Part shown: in pieces, positions 11,208 through 22,480 of the stretch
Layout: each line of letters opens with the position of its first letter
Numbering within the stretch: position 1 is the first letter of the stretch
Origin: Turnera subulata
Taxonomy: Eukaryota; Streptophyta; Magnoliopsida; Malpighiales; Passifloraceae
DNA length: 64,000 nt
Direction of reading: 5' to 3'
Assembly (NCBI GenBank): GCA_028386065.3
Contig: JAKUCV010006661.1
Location: 1 to 64,000, forward strand
The notes under the pieces: generated by a model
What the model saw: only the letters and a program-made list of their open reading frames with translations
Told to the model about the DNA's origin: nothing
Databases searched by the model: none
Translations under genes and position numbers: made by a program

Positions 11208-11705
11208 ATGCCATCATCGTCTTCATCCAGAAATTCCCTCAAATCCATTTCCTCTAGGCCTTCAAGCCTTTGCACTTCTGTTGATGAAGAGTTTGTAATC
11301 TCCACCGTTTCTCAGAAGCCTGACTATGACTATGAAGGTGTAATCTGGTGTTTTAGTGGGCGTAGGTCTCCTAGATGGTACTCATGGAGCAATCGAAATA
11401 TAGGGAGAAAATTCAATTCTTGTGCGCTTTTCAATCGCTGCGATTTCAAGCAGTGGAATGAAGGGCAACACGAAGAGCGGGCGCAACGTCTATTGGTTGG
11501 GTTGAAGAACAGGGAGAGAGAATTACTGAAAAGTAAAAATCTCGCCCAGGAGATAGCAAATTTGAAGGAAGAACTTAGCAATCTACGCAGATTGAAGAAG
11601 GGTGGTGCTGATGGCGAGGGTCCACGGTGGGGAAGATGTCAGGGATTATGTGCTTTTTTCATTTTGTTGTTGGTTGCTTTAATTTTCGCCATCTTTACCA
11701 AGTAG
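11208..11705 (+). CDS. GRF-like zinc finger, coiled-coil, C-terminal membrane-anchor protein
   Basis: Intact 165-residue ORF with no intron needed. Start chosen at the first ATG (11208); the frame is open further up but only from non-ATG codons. Domains: a Ser-rich leader (1-30); a GRF-type zinc-finger region (about 46-83) with RRSPRWYSWSNRN, then GRKFNSC and RCDFKQW; a Lys/Glu/Leu-rich coiled coil (about 92-131); and a hydrophobic C-terminal anchor (about 146-163, CAFFILLLVALIFAIF) ending in TK. In the GRF signature the first cysteine pair is normally C-x-C; here it is C48-F-S50, so one zinc ligand appears lost, while C72 and C78 remain. Host proteins of the same layout exist in plants (At4g04775-like, from memory). 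It lies inside the MULE and converges on the transposase gene. Its role in the element, or in the host, is unknown. Confidence 0.75.
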   Translation: MPSSSSSRNSLKSISSRPSSLCTSVDEEFVISTVSQKPDYDYEGVIWCFSGRRSPRWYSWSNRNIGRKFNSCALFNRCDFKQWNEGQHEERAQRLLVGLKNRERELLKSKNLAQEIANLKEELSNLRRLKKGGADGEGPRWGRCQGLCAFFILLLVALIFAIFTK

Positions 11706-12274
11706 TGTGTTGAGTTGTTGGCTATTGAGCACTACGTGTAATGGGGGTATTCTGTGTGTTTGCATAAAATAGGGTATTATGAGTTATGGTGGAAGGCAAG
11801 TTAAGGTTTGTGGCTGTCTTTGGAGCTTGGTTTGGTCTGATCTGTCCTGTAATGTTGGTTGACCTGTTTATGGAATTAATGTATTGGGATGGTTCATGGT
11901 TCATGTTGATGGAATGGAGGTGTGAAAGTTGCGTCTGAAAAAAATGCTTGCCAAGTTTGTTATTTTTAACTTTCAATTACCATAAAAGAATTATGATTTG
12001 AGATTATCAGATAAGGAGTTACTTGTAGAAGAATGTGTTCCAACCTGATGACCATTAAAACTTGGAGTTACTCGTGTGGTCTCAAGTGCTGCAGTTTTTT
12101 GTTTCGTTTGGGAGCGTATGTTGTTCTTAGCATGCTAGTGTACAAAGTGCAATATACAACAAAAACGGGAGACAGAGAGGATAAATGGCATCGGTGCATG
12201 CAATATTAAGACGGGATGCTGAGCTAAAGTTTTGCATCCAAAGTACATGACAAAATAAAATCCTGCAACCTGCC
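11706..12274. other. MULE sequence 3' of the GRF-like gene
   Basis: Non-coding. Positions 12210-12265 (CTAAAGTTTTGCATCCA and following) are repeated in the same orientation at 15679-15725, with roughly three-quarters identity by eye. This short direct repeat lies near the 3' ends of both MULE genes. CTGCC (12270-12274) is the target duplication of the solo LTR that follows. Confidence 0.6.
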
Positions 12275-15200
12275 TGTGGAAGCTCGTACCCCAATTAAAT
12301 AAAATAATTAAATGAAAAAGAGTTACCAAAATACTCTTGAAACCCGGGGTATAAAAACCGATGCTTCGGCTTACAAACATTTTCCATGAAAATGTATTAA
12401 CAACGAGATGTCATAAAAATAAACGAGATCAACCGGCTTAACAAATAATAAGCCATCACGGCATCACGCCGACATAATATCACAAATCAACTCCGGCTAA
12501 CTGCCGATATAAAGATAAAGTATTTATGACATCTCGAGTTATTTAACATGCATCGGAAGATGAAGGTAAATATAATACTCAAGATAGAAAATATCATGCA
12601 CATGGCCCTATGGATCCCACCAAGAGATAATGCACAACTACCTGCTGTAGTGACTGCGTCTGATCTCCGAGTCGAAGGTATAAGTGAGTCTGCACGCTAA
12701 CTAAAGTCTGAAAAACAACGGTGGCGATTATGTGAGTCGCCTACTCAGTGAACATTAAAAGTCTAAATATACATGAAAGTGAAGTCATGCTCGTAGGGTG
12801 AGTAGCTCACGAGCACAAGTACAGCATACAAGCAAATCAGAATCACACACCATCACATAAATGTTTTATTGTATTATAGCTCGTATTGTTTGAGCTCAAT
12901 GCGTTATCTTATTGTTATCATTATTATTATTTTTATTATTATGGGCCCTCTACTGTGAGTCAAGTCTCGGTAGCGCATCTGATCAGATCAGGGTGTGAAA
13001 CCCAAATGTCGAACCTCAGAAGGGGTAGATTCTGAGGCCAAAAACCACTGATAAATCTCGAGTGGCCGCTAGCTACCTGAGGGTGCACTCAGACACACCT
13101 AACCGGTGCAAGTCTTCCAGGGGTGCACCTACATCCCCTGGGCATGCTAAACAGCATAATGTGACCCGAGGGTACCCGCCCCCCCTCGGGGCTACCAACC
13201 GACGCCACAGTAGAATTTAGTATTTTATTCTTAATTACACTTTACATTTCTGTTGAAGTACATTATGTCTTTCAGGGAAGTGTGAATGGTATGTGTCCCT
13301 GTTTAATCCGGGCCTGCGGCCCATAATCATACATTATCACCAAAGTAGTTTTTCATAACAGTTTTTCATATAGAAATTAGGCATGTGAGAACAAGCAGGT
13401 ATACAATTCCAATCATCGCATGTAGCAAACAAGGCAAGTAAACAAACAAACCACACCAACATGCATTCACAAAACATATATAAAAAGACTTGTAATGTCA
13501 CCTCAAAATGCGGTTTATGACTTCTCCCCGATCCGAGTCTACGGCTCTCGAGATATCTCCCGTGCCTGAATACCGGTACATAATATAATCACTAAACTAA
13601 TTTTAGAAGTAAAAACGTGCATGTATGCTAAAGGTACGCTCTTATCGAGTAACTCCCGTCCCTAACTATCAAATTGTAAGATTTCCGGGCCTAAGTCCAA
13701 AAGGATATTTTCTTCTTCATAACTCCAACAATTAAGGATCTAAGGTTCATCGGTTTAAGTAAATTAACAAATTCTCGGGCCTAAAGCCCACTAAATCTTA
13801 AATCACAAATTCCGGGCCGAGGGCCCACTTCCTTAGGTCCATATTTACCGATTATGAAATTGGGCTTCGAGCCCGTTCTTAATGTCCGTGAATTTAGTTA
13901 TCCGTGATTAGGTCCTAAGTCCGTAACTTAAAGTCCATTTAAAACAATCTAAGTTTCACATTGGAATTATTGGGCTTGGGCTCGGTTTTTCCCTAAAACC
14001 GTCCTAAAGCCATCCCGAGCCCAAGGTTAATCGGCCTAAAGTTCTATCCGTGTCGGTAATTTCTCCCGGCCACACACTCTAACTCTCCGCTCTCGGAAAT
14101 CCTCCATTCACCAAGTATATAAATATAAATGTGTTTCGTAACAATAAATTCCAAAATTTAAGTACATAACATAACCGAGATAAAACAAGGATAATACCGT
14201 CTAACACTTCGTAATACGAGACAATCTATCCGTTGGGCAGAATTCGAGCCTTCGCCGGAAAATTCCCGAGCCCTCGCCGGAACAGTGCACGCTCGCCGGA
14301 TTCCGGCCACCTCGCCGGAACAGTAACCCGAGATGCCGGAAAACTCAACAAACTGCCCCATTCAAAAACGCGGCCCACAATCAACAAAATTACTTCATCA
14401 AAAGCAGCAATTGAAAGAATGCAGAAAAGAAATGTCGCAACCTTACCCGGAGAATCCACACCAATCTGCCGAAAGCCGTTCACTGCCCGGAGAAGCACAC
14501 ACACACACCCGTCCACGAAAACTGCCGGCAACAACAACACACTCAACACATTCCACGCGCACGAAGCCAACCAACAATCCGCCACCAAACCAACCTGAGA
14601 CAACACAACACCCACACACATCAACTCCCATCGACCCGCCCAAACACACACGCACAAAATCCCGCCGGCACCAACCCCGAACAGCACACCCACGTCGGCA
14701 CCAACCCGACCCGGATAGCACAGCAACCACAACACAACCACCACAAGACCACACAGACCCGCCACCACAACGACGGTTCACCCGCCGTCACCGGCAACGC
14801 AAAAACCCCAATTCAGCAACCAAACTCCCAAAGTAAACACAAGGGGCAGAAGGAAAGAAAAGGAAGGAATCGGTGGCTTACCAACGGCGACCGTTCTAAG
14901 GCCGAGCTTCCGTCGCACGAGCAGCCCTGGGTTCTCCGCCACAACAGACGCCTAGGTCCTGCCCTCTCTCACGATGCAGCGGCGGCGGCAAGAGGATAAA
15001 GATGGTGCGGCCGCGCGTGTTTGTGGTGAAGAGAAAACGGAAGATAGAAGAGGAAAAGGAAAAGATAAAGAAGAAGAAGAAGAAGAGAATAATAACAGGG
15101 AGACGTTGAGGGGGAAGCCGTTATTCACATGATTGAGGTAGCTAGAGTGGGGAACAATCCCGTTGCAGCCCGGCGGCTGAGTGGGATGGAAACGGGAAGA

Positions 15201-15589
15201 AGAAAAAGAAGGTTGGAGAAGAAAAGAAGAAAAAAGAAAAGAAAAGTGGAGAAAAGAAGGAGAAGGGATCGGCTAGGGTTGGCCGCCCTAGTGGACGACC
15301 CGTCGTCCGCTTAGGCGCGGTCAACCCCCGCCTGGTCAACTTTTTTTTTTTAAAAAAAACCGAAACGACGTAGTTTCAAATGAAACTACGCTAGGCCTCT
15401 CGCTTCGCCCCGATCTCGATTTCGTTTCCCACGGAACCCGAACTATGAACCATACCGACTTAGAATTGACATTCTCATGGCAAAATAATCTATTTCCTCA
15501 ACTAAAACTCGAAAATACCTCAAGGGTAAAATCAGAATAAATTTCCAAAAATTCCGAAAATCAACTTATGAAAAATTCGGTGCGTTACA
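12275..15589 (-). mobile_element. Gypsy-type solo LTR, family TGTAAC, copy B (3,315 bp)
   Basis: Flanked by a perfect 5-bp target duplication, CTGCC (12270-12274 and 15590-15594). On the minus strand it starts TGTAACGCACCGAA and ends GAGCTTCCACA. It carries no gag or pol coding sequence, so it is a single LTR left after recombination between two LTRs, or an unusually long non-autonomous unit. It shares blocks with copy A (649-4717). The ORFs inside it (for example 14226-14768 minus and 14333-14836 plus) come from proline/glycine-rich low-complexity sequence. It is inserted in the MULE, so it is younger than the MULE. Confidence 0.88.
13310..13874. repeat. Four short GGGCC-type palindromes inside LTR copy B
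   Basis: Thirteen-base near-perfect hairpins: GGGCCTGCGGCCC (13310-13322), GGGCCTAAAGCCC (13777-13789), GGGCCGAGGGCCC (13814-13826) and GGGCTTCGAGCCC (13862-13874). The loops differ while the arms are kept. Confidence 0.75.
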
Positions 15590-16384
15590 CTGCCTACCTA
15601 CTGTGCTTGGCTAATAGCAATATCCAAAAAAGGAGGATAAATACAACATGTAATATTAGAAAGGGGTGCCTAGGACCTAAAGTTTTGCATCCATTAAAAT
15701 TACATTGCAAAATAAAATCCTCCATTCAAGCATCAAACAAAACACTTTGCACATGACTTCCGCAATTTCTTGTTAGTTCCCTTGTGCACGGCCTCTACGT
15801 CCTCTTCCTCTTCCCCTCCCTCTTCCTCTAATACCACCTCTTCCTCGCACTCCTCTACCTCCATTTTGTGCAAGAATGGGAATGTCTGAAGCATCTGCAA
15901 CAGCAAAAGGCAACAACCACAGGGCAGTCAAAAAGAAATCCAAAACACTACGTTGGAAATGGAAGATGACAACACGTCCAACCACAAGTATCATGTCTGA
16001 TCACATACTAAAATAGTAAGGATTTGCAGCAACCACACAATACACATAAAGGCCATTACAAGATGACAAGGACCATGCAAATAAAAATTCATACTAAATA
16101 AAACAAATATAGGCATACCTTGTGCTGTAGGGTTGTCAACTATCACTAAGCCTGCGGCTCTGTCTTCTGGGCACATGCATGATTCTCTGATATCTTGTTC
16201 CGGGCTACATGATAATTGCATCATAGTCAAATACACAAGTTTTAATATAACAAAGACAATAGGATATGAAGAAACATTACAGACACTTACATTTTCTATC
16301 ATCATTCCAGATTCAGTTACCAAAACACCCCTTCCCTCACCAAAATTGAACCTCCTATTAATAGTTCTATTCCTCCAAACATTG

Positions 16385-16386
<2 letters not shown>

Positions 16387-16415
<29 letters not shown>
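16387..16415. repeat. G29 homopolymer
   Basis: Twenty-nine consecutive G, in an intron or exon border region of the transposase gene. Its length is likely imprecise in the assembly. Confidence 0.9.
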
Positions 16416-16417
<2 letters not shown>

Positions 16418-16619
16418 GGAGGCTTATTAGCACGGGAAATGAGTGGTACCTATAGTGTAATAGCTTCAGTCACCTACACTATGTATTAACTGTCTCCTTT
16501 GTTTTAAAATGTGACCAACAATATGCAAAAATATGTTCAAGAATGGCAAATTCACCAAAAAGAGAGTAAGACTATCCCAGGGCATGGTCATATGTATAAG
16601 TAATGCCCCATTCACTAAC

Positions 16620-17541
16620 CTCTAGTGGAACATTGCCGGTTGCAGCTACCACATCAGCATTGTTTGCATTTGAAGCATTCTCATTGTGTGCCTACATATT
16701 TAAATTAGGTTATGTGATTGACTTGAATTTGGAAGAACACAGGAAAAGATATCACTTTACATTTGCACAGAAATTAAAGAAGTTGGAAATATTAGAATAC
16801 ATCACTTACAACTGGTGAAGGCACAGTGACACTAGCAGGTGACATAGGATCAATGTTTGTGTTTGAACCATTCCCATTTGGTGCCTAAAGGTTTAGATAA
16901 TGTCAAAATAAAGTACGAGGTCAACAAAACAAGTCAGGCAATATGAGATGAGAACAGAAACAAAAAAAAAAGACAAGTTGCAAATGCTTCATTACCTTCC
17001 TCCGAATGGAGTTTCTAGTCTGAGGTGTGCTGTGAACCACTTGCGGAGGCACAGTTGTACCCATTGGTTCACTGACTTCCATTGGAGCATTTGCAGTTGC
17101 AAGTGCCATTTGAGTACTACTGGCATTTGAAGCATTCCCATTTTGTGCCTACAGTATTTGATAGAGGTCTCTTAACATGAAAATCAACAGAAAACACAGA
17201 CATTGAGAGAACATAAACAATCATTATATTAGAAATGCTTGATTACCTTTCTCCTAACGGCATTTCTTGTCTAAGGCTGAGTGCTCACAACTGGTGCAGG
17301 AGTAGGATTTGAAGCAGGTGCAATTTCAACAGTAGTAGGGTTTGAAAGATTCCTATGTTGTGCCTACAAAATCATATTGAGGTGTATTAACTGAAAAAAA
17401 AACACTCAGCCAAAAGGAACAACATATAAGTTACACATGCTTAATTACCATTCTACGAATGAAATTCCTTGTCTGAGGTACATTGACCTCTACCGGAACA
17501 TTTGAAGCGTTGCCTCTATTTAAAGCAGTTCCATTAGATGC
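16620..17541 (-). repeat. Five related phase-0 exons in the transposase C-terminal region
   Basis: Exons at 17449-17541, 17247-17363, 16996-17148, 16810-16884 and 16620-16691 (93, 117, 153, 75 and 72 nt). All are multiples of three, begin with GCN (Ala) right after a TAG acceptor, and end at a GT donor. Most start with an A-x-N-x-N-A-S-N-like peptide, and the three longer ones end with a PQTRNxIRRK-like peptide. The exon at 17629-17811 shares the ending (VPQRRNSRKRK). This looks like repeated duplication of one exon. One copy has an in-frame stop. Confidence 0.7.
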
Positions 17542-17955
17542 CTACAAAAGTATTTCCATTATTCCAGTAGAAAATATTAGAGGGATGCACACAGAATGAA
17601 CAGAGGATAATAGTTTCAAATGGGCTACCGTCTTCATTCTTCTGCTCCTGGTGGCATGCTCTCTTACTTCCTGCTCTGGTACCTTACGCTTTCTAGAATT
17701 TCTCCTTTGTGGTACACTGACATGCATTTCTGCTCCTTTAGGTGGGGGAATCTGTGTTTGCTCTTCACGTATTTGAGCATCCATGCCACTACTATCACCA
17801 TGCAAGTTAGCCTACAAACGACATAGACATCCATAACAAGTTACAAGCAAATAGTTATATTGGCGCTAATCGAAAACCATAAGTAAGAGTTAGATAGGCT
17901 GTATATTACTGTTCTCTGTCTTGAATTACTTGATTGAAACACACATCCATTATTA

Positions 17956-18555
17956 TAGGATTTTTGTCTACTTTGAGCTGTGGTTAGGTTGTCCCATGCA
18001 ACCTTCACTTTCTCTGTAGTCAATTCCACAATTTCCGGACCTAATAGTTTCCTTACTCCCACGTCATTCCAGCAAACAGGAGTACGACATCTTCGGCCGT
18101 ATAATGCCTCATATGGTGCCATGCCGATACTGGACTGATAGCTATTATTGTAGGCAAATTCTGCAAGTGACAAATATTTATCCCAACTGCCTCCATAGTC
18201 CTGCACACTAGCCCTCAACATGTCCTCCAAAATTTGAATCACCCGTTCACTTTGGCTGTCAGTTTGCGGGTGGAATGCTGTACTCAAGTCAAGTTTTATA
18301 CCCATCGCTTCCTGAAAACTCTGCCAAAACCGTGAGGTAAATTGGGGACCTCGATCTGATACAATGGATACAGGCACTCCATGTAACCTTACAATCTCAT
18401 CAATATACACTTGGGCCAACTTGGTAAAGTTGTAGGTTGTTTTCACAGGCGAGAAGTGAGCAGACTTGGTTAGTCTGTCAACAACAACCCAAATAGAGTC
18501 AAACCCACCTCTTGTTCTTGGCAGACCACTAACAAAATCCATAGTTACCCTCTCC
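17956..18555 (-). mobile_element. Ty3/gypsy integrase core fragment
   Basis: A 600-bp fragment. MDFVSGLP, the second Asp in VSDRGPQF, and the Glu in SERVIQILEDML give the D-D-E core, followed by ALYGRRCRTP typical of chromovirus integrases. It is cut off at KSY (about 17956), where transposase exon sequence of the MULE resumes, and upstream at about 18555, where homology stops within VTMDF/WERV. Reverse transcriptase and protease are not adjacent. It is orphaned and broken at both ends. Confidence 0.85.
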
Positions 18556-18967
18556 CAAAAGTATGCATCAATATACCTCCTCAGAACTTAACACTTCATA
18601 ACCTAACTCCAAATAATCAAGACTAACCCTAAATAATCATGGGGTTCAATTATTCTTCAATTACGAACCCTATTCTGAAACTTGGCATTCCCGACCAACT
18701 CCTTCAAACCTTACTCATCCTTAGGTTACCCGACGCTATCTACTACCCCAACGCTATTTACTACCCTTAACTTGCTACTATTGAGCTAAGGCTCCCAAAA
18801 TACAAAATCACTCTATACTTAGACATCACTCTCCTAGAACACTTTCCACCTATACCTCATTTCTTCCTTTAGTTCAAAACTATCCCAATCCTTCACATAA
18901 CATACTCCACCATCCTTTACACATCTTTAAATCCACAAAACCATTACTTACTTCCTTTACTTCCTTC

Positions 18968-19350
18968 GCTGTGTGTGCCTCGGTAGCAAGCCATATGCAC
19001 TTGTGGGCTATTCGGTTATGCCTCGTACGTGGGGCTGTGGGATATGATTGTGCATGTATGCAGGGCTGCTGGGGTATGCAAGTAGGCCCAGAGTACATCA
19101 CAAGGCTTACCCGTGGGCCTGGTCACGGTGGTTTGGAAATGGATTGTTCCGAGGCGTGAGTGCCCGGTACTTGTGCATTGCACCATTTATGTGCTGCTTG
19201 ACTGTGTGTAGCCCATGCCGAGCCTTGTGTGCAATGTGTGGTTACTTTCTTGCATGGCTTATTTACTTGCTGAGTTTTATACTCACCCCCCTATTTCTCC
19301 ATTTGTCTTACAGGTGCGAGATTGAGAGTACGGGCAATAGGTCGATGCGT
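18968..19350 (+). repeat. Long direct repeat, copy 1
   Basis: Begins GCTGTGTGTGCCTCGGTAGC and includes AGTACATCACAAGGCTTACC; runs on into the CTTACAGGTGCGAG segment. Compare 19663-20127 and 21866-22480. Confidence 0.8.
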
Positions 19351-19662
19351 ATGAGCAAGCAGGTGACTAAGCAGCCACTTGCATGCTCAGCAGCTCTGGT
19401 GGCAGCACCTCATGCTCCCCTTGCCACCACCTGCTTTTATCCTTTTAACCAGCCATCACTAATTCTCACCATTCACCAGCACCTACCCTTGGTGAATTGC
19501 ATTGATACCTGGCAACCCCCAATTGGCTGCGCCCACATAGGCACCACTGCACCAATTGGCGCACCAATTGGCACAGCAGCGCGCCAATTGCGCACCCATT
19601 GCATATAAGTAGCACCAACAACCAATCCACAGTCTTACTAACCAATTCTCCTACTTCCCGCT

Positions 19663-20127
19663 TGGCATGCTGCCCTTGTTGGCTTGTTTGCATTGCACTT
19701 GTGATGATTTTGGTTGGCATTTCATCATATTGGATGCGTGTGTGATTGTGGTACCACTGGCCAGTTGGTTGGGTGCACAAGGGTGCACGTATTATGGAAA
19801 AGGGCCAACGTGGAGTTGGCGTATTATGGAAAATGGCCAACGTGGAGTTGGCATATATGGATTTGGGTGGTGTTACGAAGGGCGCTGTGTGTACCTCGGT
19901 AGCAAGCCATATGCACTCGAGGGCTATTCGGTTATGCCTCGTACGTGGGGCTGTGGGATATGATTGTGCATGTGTGCAGGGCTGCCAGGGTATGCAAGCA
20001 GGCCCGGAGTACATCACAAGGCTTACCCGTGGGCCTGGTCACAGTGATATTGAAAAGGATTGTTCCGAGGCGTGAGTGCCCGATATTCGTGCATTGCACC
20101 ATTTATGTGCTGCTTGACTGTGTGTTA
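19663..20127 (+). repeat. Long direct repeat, copy 2
   Basis: Shares its upstream half (CTGCCCTTGTTGGCTTG...GTGGTACCACTGGCCAG) with copy 3 and its downstream half with copies 1 and 3. Contains a small internal duplication of GGCCAACGTGGAGTTGGC (about 19803-19854) that copy 3 lacks. Diverges from the others at about 20127. Confidence 0.8.
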
Positions 20128-21865
20128 CCCCTAAGTACACCCTAGAGTATAGTGGGATGCCAATATTACAAGAGTTGGGTGTACCACGTTCATTGGGGAT
20201 ATTCGTGATTGTTGGTTCCTATGTCGGGAAATCGATAGGCGATGATAACATTCGTGGTGTACAAGTTAGTGTGGTTTTTGGGCATGATAATATAAATTGG
20301 TGTCGGATTGAGGGCAATGGTGAGCATTGGATTGGCTTAGAGCACACACATAGGTTTGTAGTGACCCGATGGCACAATTGGCCTATTTTGGTGTACCGAG
20401 TGCCCGGCTTGTTTGATTGGCCAATGAATGATGGTTAATGATGAGAATGTATTTATTTGGTTTAATAGGTGCATTAGAGGCACAATTGGCCAAGGGGAAT
20501 ATTGGTTAGCTCGATTTGGTGCGAAAAGGTGCACAATAGGGGCACCGGGTGCCCGTTGGTGCACAATCGGACCCGATGATGTGTAAATTCGTGATTGGAC
20601 AAATCGACCAATCAGAGTTAGCCATGTGGCTCGGGAATAAGGTGCTGGAGGCTTTAGGTGTACAAGCTAGCAGCTTGTGTGGCACGGGCTAATTGGCCAT
20701 GATTAAGCATGAGGTGGCACCAACTTGGTGCAAGTGGCACCAAGTTGGCAAGTGTGGCAAGTAGGTGCTTAGTCACCTACTTACCATCACTTAAGGGGTG
20801 AAACCAGGCACCTCTTACCATTTTGATCAGACCAAATTCGTGGCTAAGGATAGAGAGAGAGGAGAAAGAGGAAGAGAGGAGAGAAAGAGAGGTGAGGCTT
20901 GGGTGTTCTGCTCTCGGCCAGACAGACCCCTGGCTACTAAAATAGGGATTCCGGCCAACCCACCGGTTGGAATTGAGTGAAACCAAAGCCCAGAGGTAGC
21001 TAGCTTCCATATCGTTAATTGGGAACCAGTTTGGTTGATTTTAGAGCTTAACTGAGAGTTATGGGCTCTCAAAGTTCACTGTTCTGCAGCAGACCTGCTG
21101 CTTGACCCTTGGTTGATGTAGGAGCCATAATTGGAGTTAGAAAGCTTGGAATTTGATGTTCTCAGTGGCTCTTGAAAGCTAGGAGGCAGGCCTACAACTT
21201 TTATGTGGATGGACAAAGCTTGTTATGCCTATAGGTTCGGTTTATTTCGGGTTTAATTTGCTGCTGGTGCAGGACAGTTTCTGCCCGAATTGGAGAAAGA
21301 TGAGTATTGTGTGCTTGAATTGTCTTTTGGTTATTATGGTTGGTTTTATGGTTTTGTAATGTGAAATTGTGTGTGTGTAACAGGGGAATAAGGCCAAGGG
21401 ATCCTAATGGTTCCAAAGGAAGGGAATTGGCCTAAGGAAGCTTAATTGATGTAAGTAAATAGGTTATGCAGGTTAGTGATTGCTAGTGCACCTTTGTTGG
21501 GCGGAAGGCCATTTTGCATGCTGATTGTGAGTGATTGTGTAATGAGTTTTCTTACTGGTCATAGTTGGTCATTGTTGGTTAATGCTGTTCATTTTAGGCC
21601 ATGGTTGGTCATTGTTGGCTAGAGTTGGAGATTATGGGCTTTGGTAGTCTAATTGTGCATAATTGGTGTGGATTGTGTGTGGATTGTGACATGTTGGTGG
21701 ATTATGATTGTGTGTTGATTTGGCTTGCTGGTCATTGTGGATTAATTTGCCATTGCTGGCCATTGTGGGGTAATCTTTCCTAATTGGCTTTTGTTGATTA
21801 TTGGTGCATAATTGCAGTGCATTGTGAGTTGTTGATGCACCATGAATGGGTTATATGCTTGTGAC

Positions 21866-22480
21866 ATACTTGCTGCCCTTGTTGGCTTGGTTGCACTGCA
21901 CTTGTTGTGCTGATTGTTGGCATTACACTTGTTGTGCTTGTGAATGACATTGCACTTGTGATGATTATGGTTGGCATTGCATTATCTTGATGCGTGTGTG
22001 ATTGTGGTACCACTGGCCAGCTGGTTGGGTGCACAAGGGTGCACATATAATGGAAAAGGGCCAACGTGGAGTTGGCGTATATGGATTTGGGTGGTGTTAC
22101 GAAGGGCGCTGTGTGTGCCTCGGTAGCAAGCCATATGCACTTGTGGGCTATTCGGTTATGCCTCGTGCGTGGGCTGTGGGATATGGTTGTGCACGTGTGC
22201 AGGGCTGCTAGGGTATGCAAGTAGGCCCGGAGTACATCACAAGGCTTACCCGTGGGCCTGGTCACGGTGGTTTGGAAATGGATTGTTCCGAGGCGTGAGT
22301 GCCCGGTACCTGTCCATTGCATTGTACATGTTTATCTTAACTGTGTGTGGCCATGCCGAGCCTTGTGTGCAATGTGTGGTTATTTTCTTGCATGGTTTAT
22401 TTACTTACTGAGTTTTATACTCACCCCCCTGTTTCCCCCTTGTCTTACAGGTGCGAGGATGAGAGTACGGGCAGTAGGTG
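21866..22480 (+). repeat. Long direct repeat, copy 3
   Basis: The fullest copy, containing both the upstream half shared with copy 2 and the downstream half shared with copy 1. Just upstream (21540-21800) is a G/T-rich low-complexity stretch with many TTGGTCATTG words. Confidence 0.8.

Noticed and set aside
14226..14768. 180-codon Gly/Val/Cys/Trp-rich minus frame and 167-codon Pro/His/Thr-rich plus frame
   Set aside because: Low-complexity sequence inside the solo LTR copy B, with no counterpart in copy A.
19048..20075. Cys/Trp-rich frames of 90-186 codons
   Set aside because: They overlap the long direct repeats in different frames and are not maintained between copies.
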